Of a stretch of DNA of 64,000 nucleotides, positions 34,437-44,783 are shown piece by piece. The stretch's first letter is position 1. Each line of letters begins with the position of its first letter. The notes below the pieces were generated by a model. The model worked only from the letters and a program-made list of their open reading frames with translations. It was not told where the DNA came from and made no database searches. The stretch covers positions 76,028,142-76,092,141 of the forward strand of contig OY735202.1 in NCBI GenBank assembly GCA_963457665.1, written 5' to 3'. Source of the stretch: Thysanoteuthis rhombus. Lineage: Eukaryota; Mollusca; Cephalopoda; Oegopsida; Thysanoteuthidae. A program made the translations under genes and the position numbers.

Positions 34437-35172
34437 ATGCCAAATCAGCCATTTTTGGCTAGATCTACCCAATTTCTTTGTTATTTAGCCAATAAAGATC
34501 TGCAATAGCAGATAACCAATATTTGGCTGTTTAAAAAAAAAAAATGATTTGCTGAATTAATTTTATTTTATAGCTAACTCAAAACATATATTTTGAATAT
34601 TTTTAGCCATTAATTAGCTGCGTGTGAAAAAATACGTGGCTGATTCTAGCCATCTTTTAAAGAAGGTTTTATTGAAAAAAACAAAGTAAGGGTCAAATTT
34701 ACATTGTATGTTCATTTTGAATTGATCACCCACTTTAGAGCTAATTCACTCACCCTAAGAAGTTACTTTTTTTAAATAACAAAAAATTTCAGGAAAAACA
34801 AATGTCAGGATCACTCAAAGCAAATCAAACCAAAAAGGAAAATCATTTTTCCATGATTTTCATTATTTTTTACTTGAAATTGATAAACTGAATTTTAATT
34901 GCTTTGAAAATATTTTTGGAGTTGAGTTATAAATTTTTTTTGCTAATCCGTTTCAAATTTGGTAAGTTCAATAAAAGTAATTGTACAATTTGTATTAATA
35001 ATTTATTCTAGAATCTTACTATATAGCTATTTTATTTAAAAATTGGGCTTTAAAAATGAGTTTATAATAATTTTAGCCATAATATTAGCATAAAGCGGGA
35101 AAGATCTTGCCAATTTTTAGCAGTCTTTTTAGACAGCTTAAGCTGAAAAAACCAAATTGATGTTGGCAACAC
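34437..35172. mobile_element. Possible TTGGCAACACTG-ended element, about 735 bp
   Basis: The right end 'gttggcaacactg' (35160-35172) is the reverse of CAGTGTTGCCAAC. The left edge 'aggatgccaaatcagccatt' (34435-34454) is a looser counterpart. Throughout are 'ttggctagat', 'tagccaat', 'atttggctgttt', 'tagccattaattagctg' and 'agccataatattagc' phrases. No 8-bp duplication was found. No transposase is recognised; the 97-aa minus frame at 34179-34472 only grazes it. Confidence 0.35.
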
Positions 35173-35342
35173 TGACTGCAACTGGTGTATCAACTGACAC
35201 TTAAGAGAAAGAAACCAAGGAGGCAAATTAAGTGGTAAGGTGTTTGTGGGCAATAAAAACCCTGTTTTTATTGACATATTAATCAGTTTTGTTGTTCATG
35301 CCTTGTGGTTTTGAAAGGAGAGCCAACATAGTCACTTGAACT

Positions 35343-35735
35343 GACTGTTAAAAACAACCCACAAAAACTGTCAGCATAGGTTTCTATCAGTTTTTTAATC
35401 AGTCCAGCTGGCTATGTATATATGTATCATGCGTACAGACTGTACCAATGTAGCTAGAGTGCTGAAAATTCAAACATTCACTCCTTATGTCTACAAAAAA
35501 CCTTTTTTTTTTGTTTTTTGGTTTTTATGAAATTTCCGCATCTAAATAGGATTTAAATTGGTCCTTGGTCTTTGAAAATTCTGACTTTTTAGCAATCCAA
35601 CAAGTAACGAGAGAACTAACTTATCCATTGATCTGTCCTTTTTTCAATTGATCATCCCCCAACATGGCAAGCTGCCAAAAGACATCGATCACATGATGGT
35701 TTCTATTGAGTGACTATCTAGACGTGTTTTGCCCC
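35343..35735 (+). repeat. Interspersed family R, near-complete copy
   Basis: Starts 'tgttaaaaacaacccac', then 'aaaactgtcagcataggttt', 'ggctatgtatatatgtatca', 'tgcgtacagactgtaccaat', 'cattcactccttatgtcta', a T-rich run, 'aaattggtccttggtctttg', 'ttgatcatcccccaacatgg', 'aagctgccaaaagacatcga' and 'tctattgagtgac'. Confidence 0.8.
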
Positions 35736-35984
35736 CCTTTTACTGTTTGGATTTCTGCCACTTATTTCTGTTTTGAATGTAAAGTGTACATCTACAAGAC
35801 AACAGTTAATCACCACTTTATATCTGTTTGTAAATGAGAATCATCTTACATATCTATGCTCTAGAAGATGTGTCCTCTGTAGAGAACTTATGTGGGTAGG
35901 GCTGACTCTTTTTGATACATACCTGTCACCATCTGTTGGTTGATTTGTAATCAGTGTTTGATTCTGTTCTTAATTTCTTTTCTA

Positions 35985-36215
35985 AAGTATTCAAGAACCT
36001 ACATAGAATCTGTGCCTTATGAATCTTCATAGAGCGGCAATGAGTATCTTATACAAATTTTCAACCTCTGTTGGAAAAGCTATTTGTATAAACTCTTGGC
36101 TGTCTGTATGTCTACATGGATTTCTATAACTTTTGTGGAAGCATGGGTCATTGGCTGAATTTTTTTTACAGTTACCTCCTCTGCATCATAGCAATATATC
36201 TAGAGCCTAGTTAAA
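35985..36215 (+). repeat. Interspersed family E copy
   Basis: 'attcaagaacctacatagaa', 'gcggcaatgagtatctta' and 'acagttacctcctctgcatc' recur at 36975-37040 and 36785-36805. Class unknown. Confidence 0.55.
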
Positions 36216-36659
36216 ACCACTTGACATCCTAAGCACAACCCAAAAGTGTTGCCCCTACCTCAGCTCTCTCATGGCTTAACTGACAAGATTTCCTAAAATG
36301 AAACATTCCTGGAGGAATGAATGAAGGTTGTATTCATTTGAAACACATCAAAATTTTTCAGAAAAAATACATTTTCCCATAAAAATATACTATTTGACTA
36401 AACCAAATCTTTACCAACAAAATTTGTGCTTGCATAATGACTGGTTTTCTACAAGATTATTTGTATGGACAACCAAATCATTCAACTGTTTGAATTAACT
36501 GTATATATATAAAAGAAAAGATTAAATTTCAATTTTTATGTTGAACAATTTCAACAACTAGTAATTCAAGGTAGAAAAACTGCAAGAAACCTGTGGTTAC
36601 TATTTGTCTTTTATTGCCCTGAGCATGTGCTTATTTAGCTCAATGGTTAATCCAGGGCT

Positions 36660-37045
36660 GTATATTTCTGTCAGTACAATATCTCTAAAAGTTCTCTATC
36701 AATTTAAATAAAATTTTCTGAAAAGTTACGCTATAGGATGAGAAGAATTGATATAATCTTAGGGGCAGATCCTGGAATCTATTTACAGTTACCTCCTCTA
36801 CATCATAGCTATATGTCTACCAACATAATATTTCTAAAAAGTCTCAATAAATTCAAATGAAATTTTCTAGAATGGTAGACCATGGGGTCAGATGAATTAG
36901 TTAAATTTTAGGGTGGATCCTGGAATTTTTTCTTTAATAGTGAGGTATTTTTTCCATTTTTTTCCCATCCATCACTCAAGAACCTACTTAAAAACTGTGG
37001 TCTATAAATCACTTTTGAGTGGCAATGAGTATCTTATGTTTTTAG
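36660..37045 (+). repeat. Interspersed family E, tandem units
   Basis: Two units start near 36678 ('caatatctctaaaagttctc') and 36822 ('acataatatttctaaaaagt'), each with 'aaattttct', a 'ggat/ggggt-gagaagaatt' or 'agatgaatta' block and 'cagatcctggaat' or 'gtggatcctggaatt'. Period about 145 bp. They are followed by 'ctcaagaacctacttaaaa' and 'gagtggcaatgagtatctta', as at 35985. Confidence 0.65.
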
Positions 37046-37099
37046 TTTGTTTTTTTTCTGGTCAAAATCCAGTACAAAGTCTGGAGTGGATATTTTTTT

Positions 37100-37378
37100 A
37101 TTGACCTAAAAATAAGAAGAACAATCCTCACCCAAATGAGAGATGTAAACTGATATGTAAAATCCATATTCCCCTACCATGGTTTGAACTCATGACCAAT
37201 TGATTGCCTGGAGGCTGTTTCTCTGATTGAGCTAAATTAGCTCTGATATTAATGAAAGCTTATACAGATATGCATGGGTTTATTTTATTCTATTAGATAA
37301 ATACATTTTTATGCAAAACATTTGTTTTTATACACAGAAATAGGAGTGGAGTTCGAGTCTGCAACGGCCAGACTTGTC
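37100..37378 (-). mobile_element. SINE-B (tRNA-derived) copy
   Basis: On minus: 'acaagtctggccgttgcaga', an AT-rich linker, then a tRNA-like head with A box 'tagctcaatcag' (37234-37223) and B box 'gagttcaaacc' (37191-37181), then 'atggtaggggaatatggatt', 'acatatcagtttac' and 'gaggattgttcttctt'. The order matches 61586-61905 and 55757-56131. Confidence 0.75.
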
Positions 37379-37384
37379 TGTGTA

Positions 37385-37955
37385 ATTTCCTTTCTAATGG
37401 TTGTGGTCTTTTAGTATATTCTTTACTACAAAGATCAGTGGGCAGTGGTGTAACATAGATGTCACTTTTTGGAGATAGTTTGTTCTCTCTGGGGGAATCT
37501 GATTTCATTTCGTCTGGAGAAGGATAACTCTGGAAGTTTTATCTGAGGCATTTATATGTTTGTCCATGAATACATGTATTTTGTCTACAGTCAAAATCCT
37601 ACTTTTGAGTTTTTAATTCATCATCGCATGTGACAAAAATGACAATGACCAGACCAAAAAACAGTGACATCATGCATGGATAACAGTGATGTATGCAAAA
37701 ATTCATCACAAAGGAGTAGAAATGGGACAGGTAGTTTTGGAATAATACTGTATGGAGAAATGAATTCTGTTTTGTTTGACCCTAGCACTGCCAAACTTGT
37801 TTCAAAATTATTTTCTAGTTAGTGTTTTATCTTTTCTAAATTTATTTGCACATAAATGCCACATGATATGTTGTAAGAAACACTGAAATATTCTTCATTG
37901 TGTAGATCAATATAGGTGAGTGTATATGCTATACATGTGAATTTATGCCTTGTAT
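37385..37955. other. Stretch without recognisable genes
   Basis: No recognised repeat or gene; short frames only. Confidence 0.4.
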
Positions 37956-37958
37956 GTG

Positions 37959-37959
<1 letters not shown>

Positions 37960-38016
<57 letters not shown>
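37960..38016. repeat. (TA)n microsatellite with TG tail
   Basis: Long (AT)n followed by a short TGTG run. Scattered TATA and TATG runs continue to about 38200. Confidence 0.95.
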
Positions 38017-38021
<5 letters not shown>

Positions 38022-38574
38022 GTTCTGTAGTATAGGTTAGTGTTTTTGTTTTAAGTATATGAATGCTATATATGCATGCGTTTGTTTCTGTGTTTTATGA
38101 GTATGTGGGTTCTATATATATATATGTGTGTATGTATTTCTCTATATATGCATGTATTTCTATATACATGTATCTGTTTGTTATTTATGAGTTTATGTTA
38201 TATGAAGTTAGGTAAATATATTTGTACTTATATAAATGTGAATAGATGCATCTCAACAAATTGACACTTTGAATAATGGCCAAATCAGTTGTTGCTCTTG
38301 GCTAAAACATTCCACTCATTTGTTTCGGCTTTGTCTATTTTACATATGTTTGCAGGTAGATAAGGTCTGACTTGCAGTCTGTTACCAATCAGCTATCTAT
38401 ATATCTGATCGCTTTCTCTGTCTGCAAGAAACATTTCTCTGCACTCAGTCATTACCAGGAGCTTGTTTCATTCTTGTTTTTGTTTTCATTTTTACTGTTT
38501 TTCTTGTGGGCTTTTTTTTTGCTTTTATGTTTTGTTATTTACCAACAATTTTTACTGTTTCTCCAAGTGCAAAT

Positions 38575-38870
38575 ATGTAAAGGAAAGTGATCCTGAGAAA
38601 TATTCTTTTTTTTTTTCTAACCATTTTCCTGTTTTTATAAACACAAATATGTCTTGTAGAGTCCATGCCTGATTTAGAAAGGGCTGTTTTGTTGGCAAAT
38701 GGAGGACCTGGTGGTCATTCTTCTGGCTCATCAATGTATTTAAATGGAAGTGATTCTGAGGAATATTTTCATTTTTTTAGAAATGCTTTTTTTCTATCAG
38801 CCCATAAGTGGATGAAAGTGATTCTGAGAAATATTCTTATTTTTGTTTTTTTGAAAACGCTCCCGTGATT
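38575..38870 (+). repeat. Three imperfect copies of a GTGATTCTGAGRAATATT unit
   Basis: 'gtgatcctgagaaatattc' (38587), 'gtgattctgaggaatattt' (38750) and 'gtgattctgagaaatattc' (38818), each followed by a T-rich run. In translation they give ESDPEKYSFF, GSDSEEYFHF and ESDSEKYSYF in different open frames, so coding is unlikely. Unequal spacing (163 and 68 bp) suggests a decayed tandem repeat. Confidence 0.55.
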
Positions 38871-38889
38871 CTCGTAATTCATCCTTTGG

Positions 38890-39010
38890 TGTTATTTTCC
38901 TCCAATCAAGTGATAGTGCATGTCTATTTAGTGCAAATTCTCTGTTTTCATCAAATCTCACCAAATGTTAGAGGCCTCTTAAGGAGCCTACTGAACCGGA
39001 TGCAAGCACT
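38890..39010 (-). repeat. Family F fragment
   Basis: 'caagtgatagtgcatgtcta', 'tttagtgcaaattctctgtt', 'caaatctcaccaaatgttag', 'aggcctcttaaggagcc' and 'ctaccactgggccc' parallel 10075-10165. Confidence 0.55.
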
Positions 39011-39368
39011 CTACCACTGGGCCCTGCTGGTACAGATAGTTAAAGAATCATATCTAAAATCATATTTATACCTATATTTCTGAGAGTTGACCCGAGAGAT
39101 TGAGTGAATGAAAAAATTCTAGTTTTGATTTCCTACATTGTTTTGCCTTATCTTTCACCTTCACTGGTTCCAACTTCATTTCACTCTATAAAAAGGAAAA
39201 ACTTCACTTGTTTTCTAACACCTTCATCAAGACCTTTCTCCATAAGTTCACCTGCCAGGAAATCATTTTTTATAGACATCGCTTTCGGCATAACTCTATC
39301 TCGATATCTATCAAAGTGCACTCTCAGTCTCAGTGACTCGTATGAGAAACTATGAACTCACTGGACAC

Positions 39369-39461
39369 TTAACACCTTCAGCGCCAACAGGTTTTTTTGG
39401 TGCTTAACAGGTGAAGTAGCGAAAAATGTTAATTAACCTCTTTTGGCAGTGAAGGTGTTAA
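39369..39461. mobile_element. piggyBac-type miniature (85 bp) with TTAA on both sides
   Basis: TTAA at 39369-39372 and 39458-39461 flank an 85-bp core with left end 'caccttcagcgccaacaggt' and right end on minus 'caccttcactgccaaaagag', which agree at 14 of the first 16 positions. TTAA target duplication and CaC/CCtTtxA.TGCC-like ends are the piggyBac signature. Non-autonomous. Confidence 0.8.
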
Positions 39462-39701
39462 AGTTGTCAGTCTGTGTCTGGATGAGCAAGCTTTGATACA
39501 GGAATACCTTGAATTGTGTAGTTTCAGTTATGGCACCATTCTACTAATTAATGTAACTCAGTATAAGCTGAAAACAAAAATACATTGTATAATAGAAAGA
39601 CCTTGAACCAGTGTGGTTTTGAAGAGTACAGAAAATTGAAGAAGGGACGTAAGTCACATTTTGGTATTTCAGCATATGACAGTAATCAATGCTTGATACA
39701 T

Positions 39702-39925
39702 TCATCATCATCATCATCAGTCTGTTAGTGTCTGTCATTGGACATAGACCTTCCCCAGAATGGCCAGACCTCTCTATCATGGACATTGTGGAGCCAGTAT
39801 TTTTTGAAATTATTTAGCTTGTCACACCATCTTACTTTCTGTCAACCACAGCCTCGTACCTGATCTCTGGGGATCCCCATTGTGAGATGTGATGGCCAGC
39901 AGTTGTCTGACATTGTTAGCGCAAC
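39702..39925 (-). mobile_element. RTE-like LINE 3' end, cluster copy 1
   Basis: (ATC)n at 39702-39718 is the GAT tail on minus. Upstream on minus comes 'attctggggaaggtctatgt' preceded by 'catgatagagagg', as in the other copies, running to 'gttgcgctaacaatgtcaga' near 39925. A weak candidate for further 5' LINE sequence lies in the minus frame at 39960-40154 (ending ENNFVINTYTS), but I cannot confirm it. Confidence 0.8.
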
Positions 39926-40306
39926 TAAAAATACTCTTTGAGGATAGATTCTTTTCTCCTTATTCAATCAGATGATGGAGATTAGATGTATAAGTATTGA
40001 TCACAAAGTTGTTTTCTCTCCACACAGACCAAGACCTTAGAGAATCAGAAAGACGCCCTTTTTTATGTATCAATTTGGATTTTAAAAATCTACTCATAGA
40101 ATGAGCAGTGTGATTTTTGTCTATTTCTCTGTCAGTAACAATGGGCTCTTCCACTTAAAGGCAACAATTTTACCGTTAAAAATATCCTGTTCACTCCACC
40201 TTGAACAATGGACTCTTCCACTGAAATGATCTCAGTAGTTTTTCCAAAATAAGAATATCATCTGATAGAAATTCAGATATATCTGTGAATTTCTTCAGGG
40301 TTTCAT

Positions 40307-40810
40307 CACCATCATCAGCCCTTTAGCATCTGTTGTTAGACATAGACCTTCCCCAGGATCCACCAGATGTCTCTATCATGGGTGTCGTGGAGCTAATACT
40401 TTCTGAACTTGTCTAGTTTGTCATGTCATCTCATCTTTTGCTGGACACATTTTAGTGTATAATCTCTGGGCATCCACATTGCAAGTCATGATGTCCAGCG
40501 GTTGTCTAATATTCTCGCAACATGACCAGCCCATTGCCATTTAAGTTTTCTAATGGATTCTATGATATCTCTGACTCCTGTTTTTCCTCTAATATACAAT
40601 GCTCTTTTGTGATCACTCCATGTGAGGTTGAGCATGATTCTTTCCTGTACACGTTACATGGTGATCAGTTTGAGGGTCCAACCTTTGGTTAGGTTCCATA
40701 TTTCAGCTCCATAGGTGACTATTGGGAGTATTCATTAGTTGTATGCCCACCTTTTCAGGACTGATAGAATTATCTTGTTTTTGAAGGTCAATCTTCTCAG
40801 TAGTCCAAAA
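40307..40810 (-). mobile_element. RTE-like LINE 3' portion, longest cluster copy
   Basis: On minus it reads in pieces: IILSVLKRWAYN, ILPIVTYGAEIWNLTKG, RIMLNLTWSDHKRALYI, GVRDIIESIRKLKWQWAGHV, KLDKFRKY, HDTHDRD and WILGKVYV, then a GATGATGGTGATG tail. YGAEIW and LKWQWAGHxAR are typical motifs downstream of the reverse-transcriptase domain in RTE-like elements. Several stops show it is inactive. Confidence 0.88.
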
Positions 40811-41019
40811 AAATGAATGGGTAAGGTTCACGGCAGTTCACAGGATAAAAGATTATATTTTCACCCGTATTTGATGTGTCTATTTTTAATTGAGAATGAT
40901 TGTTTCTTCTTGAAGATGAAGATTTCTTATCCGACTCAATTCCCACTGCAGCAGATTATTCATCCATCGAATGTGGCTGTTTTCACTTCCATCTTTGCTA
41001 TGGGATTCTGAAGATAAGT

Positions 41020-41400
41020 TTATCATCATTAATCTTCTAAGTCCATGTTTGGATATAGACCATCCCCAGAATTCATCACACCTCTCTATCTTGCCAATAC
41101 TTAATGGATTTGTCTTGTTCATCTCTCCATCTAGGCCTCGGTTGCACATGTAATCTCTGAGGATCCATGTTGTGAGTTGTGATGTACATCAGTTGTCTAC
41201 CATTCTTGCAACGTAACCAGCCCATTGCCATTTGAATTTTCTAATGGATTCTATGATGCCTTGGATACCAGGATTCTTCCCAATAATTTGTGTTATCTTG
41301 TGATATCTCCATGTGAGAATCTCCATGATTCTCTCATGTGCATGTTGCACGCTTCTCAGTTTGCGGGTCAGTCTCTTGGTTAGATAGTTTATATCCTACT
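41020..41400 (-). mobile_element. RTE-like LINE 3' portion, cluster copy 3
   Basis: The ATCATCATTA tail side is at 41022. On minus upstream lie 'attctggggatggtctatat', 'gatagagaggtgtgatgaat', 'ccattagaaaattcaaatgg', 'caatgggctggttacgttgc' and 'agaatcatggagattctcac'. Same family and orientation as the two preceding copies, about 70-80% alike by eye, with many stops. Confidence 0.8.
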
Positions 41401-41865
41401 TCAAATGATTATAAGAAACTGTGGACCAAAACTGTCTACTGGGGTGTTAATATTTTACTTTCTGGGGCTGCAGGAAATTTACAAAATTTTTCTGTGAGCA
41501 TCAAAGGTAAAATAAAAAGTATACTCCAGTTATTCATGAGACTGCAATAAAATTTAATTTGCTATTATCTCTAAGATCCTCAACAAAACTTCAACGTGCA
41601 GATACACTATTAATTAATATTATAAAATCTACAATTTTTGTTATCAAATTGTCAATTGATTTGTCCAACATCTTGGTTGATTTAGATTTTTATACTTCTG
41701 TCTTTTGTATTTTTTTTTTAATCCTTAATGGTTTAACTTGGATTTAACTTTGTCCTTGCCTTTTTTTTTTTTTTTTTTTTTATTGCAAAACACAAAAAAA
41801 AAATTCTGCAGACCTGAAAAAATTTCTGGGACTATTGCCGTGGTCCAGTATTTTTCTACCCCAGG

Positions 41866-41960
41866 TGTCAAAATTGGTTTCTTCAGTCTTCGAGTGAGTC
41901 TGACTGGCCATTTATCAACATACATGTCTTACGCATACAGACTCTACCAACGTGGTACTT
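41866..41960 (+). repeat. Family R head fragment
   Basis: 'ggtgtcaaaattggtttctt', 'cagtcttcgagtgagtctga', 'catacatgtcttacgcatac' and 'agactctaccaacgtgg' are a diverged R 5' segment lying about 75 bp upstream of a full copy. Confidence 0.55.
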
Positions 41961-42036
41961 TTTGTTTCCTCATTGTTTTACTGAACACTTTATTATCTTA
42001 CTAGTATCATACTTACACACTCCCTCTAGTTTGGGT

Positions 42037-42470
42037 TTTTATTAGAAACCATCAACCAAAACTGTCAACATAGGTTTCTTCAGTTTCTAAGTAATTCTAG
42101 CTAACTATGTATGTATCATGCATGAAGGCTGCACAAATGGAGCCAGAAGGGCTGAAAATCTAAAGATTTACTTATGTCTTAGAAAACTTTTTTTTTTCAA
42201 TTCTCCTCAAAATAAGTTTTCATGAATTTACAATGTAGGTTCATGTAGAATTGGTCTTTTAGTTCGTTTCCAGCAGTATTCACACTTGTTTTTGAAAATT
42301 GAGACTTTAAGTTATCTTGGCCCAATAAAAGGCGAGAGAAGTAACTCAATCATTGATCACCCCTTTTTCTAAGTTCTTCAATTAATCATCTCCGACATGG
42401 CATGCTGCCAATAGATGCTTGTCATATGGCACTTTCTATTATGTGATTAACCGGACCTATTTTTTTTATT
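42037..42470 (+). repeat. Interspersed family R, full copy
   Basis: Starts 'ttagaaaccatcaaccaaaa', 'ctgtcaacataggtttcttc' and ends 'acatggcatgctgccaatag', 'ctattatgtgattaaccgga' and 'cctatttttt'. It carries the paired 'ttgatcacccc' and 'ttaatcatctcc' boxes typical of R. About 430 bp, no coding frame, no terminal inverted repeats seen. Confidence 0.85.
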
Positions 42471-42479
42471 AAGTGATGA

Positions 42480-43200
42480 TAATGAGTATTACCTCTGTCC
42501 TATGATATTTGCATATAAAAATACTACTTAAATGTAACAACTATTATGGGACAGAGTTAGTGTTTTCACTGCATTTTCATTCTATGTTTATCTCTGCCAG
42601 TTTGTTTTGTCAATGTAATGAATTCTTTGGACTTATTTTCTTCAAAAATTTGAGCCTGATTTGGGGGCATTTGCGTGGAAAATTGAGGCTTAGGGAAAAA
42701 ATGTTTTTCTTATATAAAAAAGTGTATTTTAATCATTTCATCAAAAATATATTAACATAAGAACATATGAAATCTAAAAAATGTGGTGAAGGTCCTAATA
42801 AGTTCCAGGGGTAGGAAGGGGTCAGGGGAAAAAATTAAAAATAAAACACTGCGTTTATTTGGCACCCGAGTGACTTGAAATGGCAGATTGCCGGTTTAAA
42901 AATGTTTTTTTATGAAACTATAAATTGCTGTTTAGAGATGTTGGAGGCATGTCATAAGCACCGAAAACAGAATTCTCGCCGAGATTGCATTATCACCCTT
43001 GAAAAAGGCATGAATCCACTTCTCTCTACATTTTGTCCCATCACCAAATATCTTGACAAAAATATCTCATATATATTATATTTCTTGTTATCCAATATGT
43101 GTATACAGATATATACATATATATAAATATGTATATTGAAGACATATTGAAAAACACCTTGTCAATGTGCTCAAAGTATAAACTATACAATCAATGAATA
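42480..43200. other. Stretch without recognisable genes
   Basis: AT-rich. The 83-aa frames at 42509 and 42875 are hydrophobic or lysine-rich, as expected from base composition, and show no domain. Confidence 0.4.
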
Positions 43201-43204
43201 ACAA

Positions 43205-43505
43205 GCAATGATTTACAGTTGCTAAACATGGAAACTAAAAGAATCAACTGAGAACCTATTTGAAATTACTCTGGAGAGCCATGGAAAAAGCAAAGCTGGG
43301 TATAACTCTAAAAAGTACAAAAAGATAATCATGGATCAGAAGGAGAACAAAAGTGACAGAAATGGGGATGGGCAGGAAACTTAGCAAGAAAATATGTCAA
43401 TAGATGGAGCAAACATCTAACCGATTGTTACATATTAGACAATAAACCCAGTAGGTAAAGACCAGATGGAAAATGCAGGGATGAGATAGGAGAGTTTGAA
43501 GTTCA
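43205..43505 (+). mobile_element. Older LINE (RTE-like) fragment
   Basis: Broken plus frames give RAMEKAKLGITLKSTKR, a stop, WIRRRTKVTE, then after a frameshift KWGWAGNLARKYVNRWSKHL and later RPDGKCRDEIGEF. This follows the pattern RAMxRxMLGIT...IRxxTKVxD...LKWxWAGHxARxxDxRW...GRPxxRWxDEI of the same LINE group. It lacks the GAT tail and differs from the six tail-bearing copies, so it is probably a distinct subfamily or an older insertion. Confidence 0.75.
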
Positions 43506-43509
43506 TATT

Positions 43510-44140
43510 TTATGACTTTCACTCTTTTATAATGTCTGAATTACTCAGATGAAGTGTTCTTACTATTATACATTGATTCATTCAGCTTAATCTCCCTGTC
43601 TTTATTGTTTTTATCACAGCACTTCAACTAATGTATGGACCGGTTTTTTTCTGCTCAAATTTTTCTGATGAGGTAGCGTTACTGTCATAAATTGATTCTT
43701 CCAGACCATTTTCTGCACTTTGTTGTCTTCATCATATTTTGGGCTGCTGTACCCTCTGGCCTTCCTCTGGTATCTATCACATTTAGTAACCTTCAGAAGA
43801 ATATTGCGCCATTCATTTGATCCACAGGGTATGTTTTTTTTTTTTCATTTACTCCTGCCATTTTTGGTGTCCTTCGTAAAGGGTTCTTGACATTCCTTAA
43901 AGGTTACTGGATATGACAGATGCCTCAAGGAAGTTTGGAGGGTACAGTGAATGAATGTATAATTTTACTCTTGTGTTTTTGCCTTTGAGTTATAGCTAAA
44001 AGTATTCAAACTGGCTGTTAATATCCTTATCCAGTTGGGCTTGGGATTTTTCAAGTATTAGATGAACTTTCGAATCCCTCTTGAGGCCATTCCTATGTTT
44101 TCTGATCAAATAGTATTTACTCACTCCTGGAGGGAAATCG
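43510..44140. other. Stretch without recognisable genes
   Basis: No repeat recognised. Mixed AT-rich sequence with a T run at 43834-43847. Confidence 0.4.
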
Positions 44141-44149
44141 GCCAGAGAA

Positions 44150-44265
44150 AAAGTTGTGATAAAAGGCAATGAATAAATTGAGATGAAAGTTAAAAAGTTG
44201 TCGTAAAAATTTACAATAATAATGGTTCATGATACTTCACCTAATACAAAAAAATAAAAAACAAA
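44150..44265 (+). repeat. Interspersed family G, weak copy
   Basis: 'gttgtgataaaaggcaatga', 'gagatgaaagttaaaaagtt' and 'tttacaataataatggttca' resemble 5495-5590 and 25440-25570, but with many changes. Confidence 0.35.
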
Positions 44266-44372
44266 AAATGTATTAAAATACTGGAAGTGCCAGAATGGAA
44301 ACAAATATGGCTGTCAATCAGAATGAAGGGTGGGTTTTGAGATGTAATTTGAGCTTCTGTCTTCCAGTTGAG

Positions 44373-44452
44373 TCTTGGTAGCTCAACTGGTGGAGCAGGC
44401 TGGCATAAACATTATTTCTTGTTGAGGATGCTGATTCTTCAAATCCCACCTT
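44373..44452 (+). pseudogene. tRNA-like sequence (SINE head or tRNA relic)
   Basis: 'tagctcaactgg' (44379-44390) is a perfect match to the eukaryotic A-box consensus TRGCNNARYNGG. 'gattcttcaaatccc' (44433-44447) is a near B box with one change from GWTCRANNC. The 54-bp spacing is slightly long for a tRNA. No cloverleaf was confirmed. It is joined directly to a 5'-truncated R copy. Confidence 0.5.
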
Positions 44453-44632
44453 GTTTTTTCGAAATTAAGACTCTTTAGTGATCACTACCCAACAAAAGGC
44501 GGGAGATGTATCTTAATTGTTGATCTTATCTTTTTCTAATTTATTAATTGATCACCCCCACAGCAGGCTGCCAGATGATGTTGGTCATGTAATGTTTTCT
44601 ATTGAGTGACTAACCAGACCTGTTTAAAGTTA
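44450..44632 (+). repeat. Interspersed family R, 3' half
   Basis: 'agactctttagtgatcacta', 'cccaacaaaaggcgggagat', 'ttattaattgatcaccccca', 'cagcaggctgccagatgatg', 'ttggtcatgtaatgttttct' and 'attgagtgactaaccagacc' define the R 3' half. Confidence 0.8.
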
Positions 44633-44783
44633 TCAGATAAAGTTACTTATTCTATAAACTATTTGGACATTTATCCTCATTTTTGTCATTTTTTAAAAAT
44701 TATCAGCTTTTTATCACAAGACTGTGTTGCTTTTTATCACTCAAAGTTGATAAACTCTCCATTATTATTAATAGAAACAAAGT

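Noticed and set aside
40000..40154. Endonuclease-like LINE segment upstream of the 39702 copy
   Set aside because: Only a vague ENNFVINTY resemblance in one frame; not enough to call.
44373..44452. Functional tRNA gene
   Set aside because: The A box is perfect, but the B box and spacing are off and I could not draw a cloverleaf. It is better treated as a tRNA-like relic.
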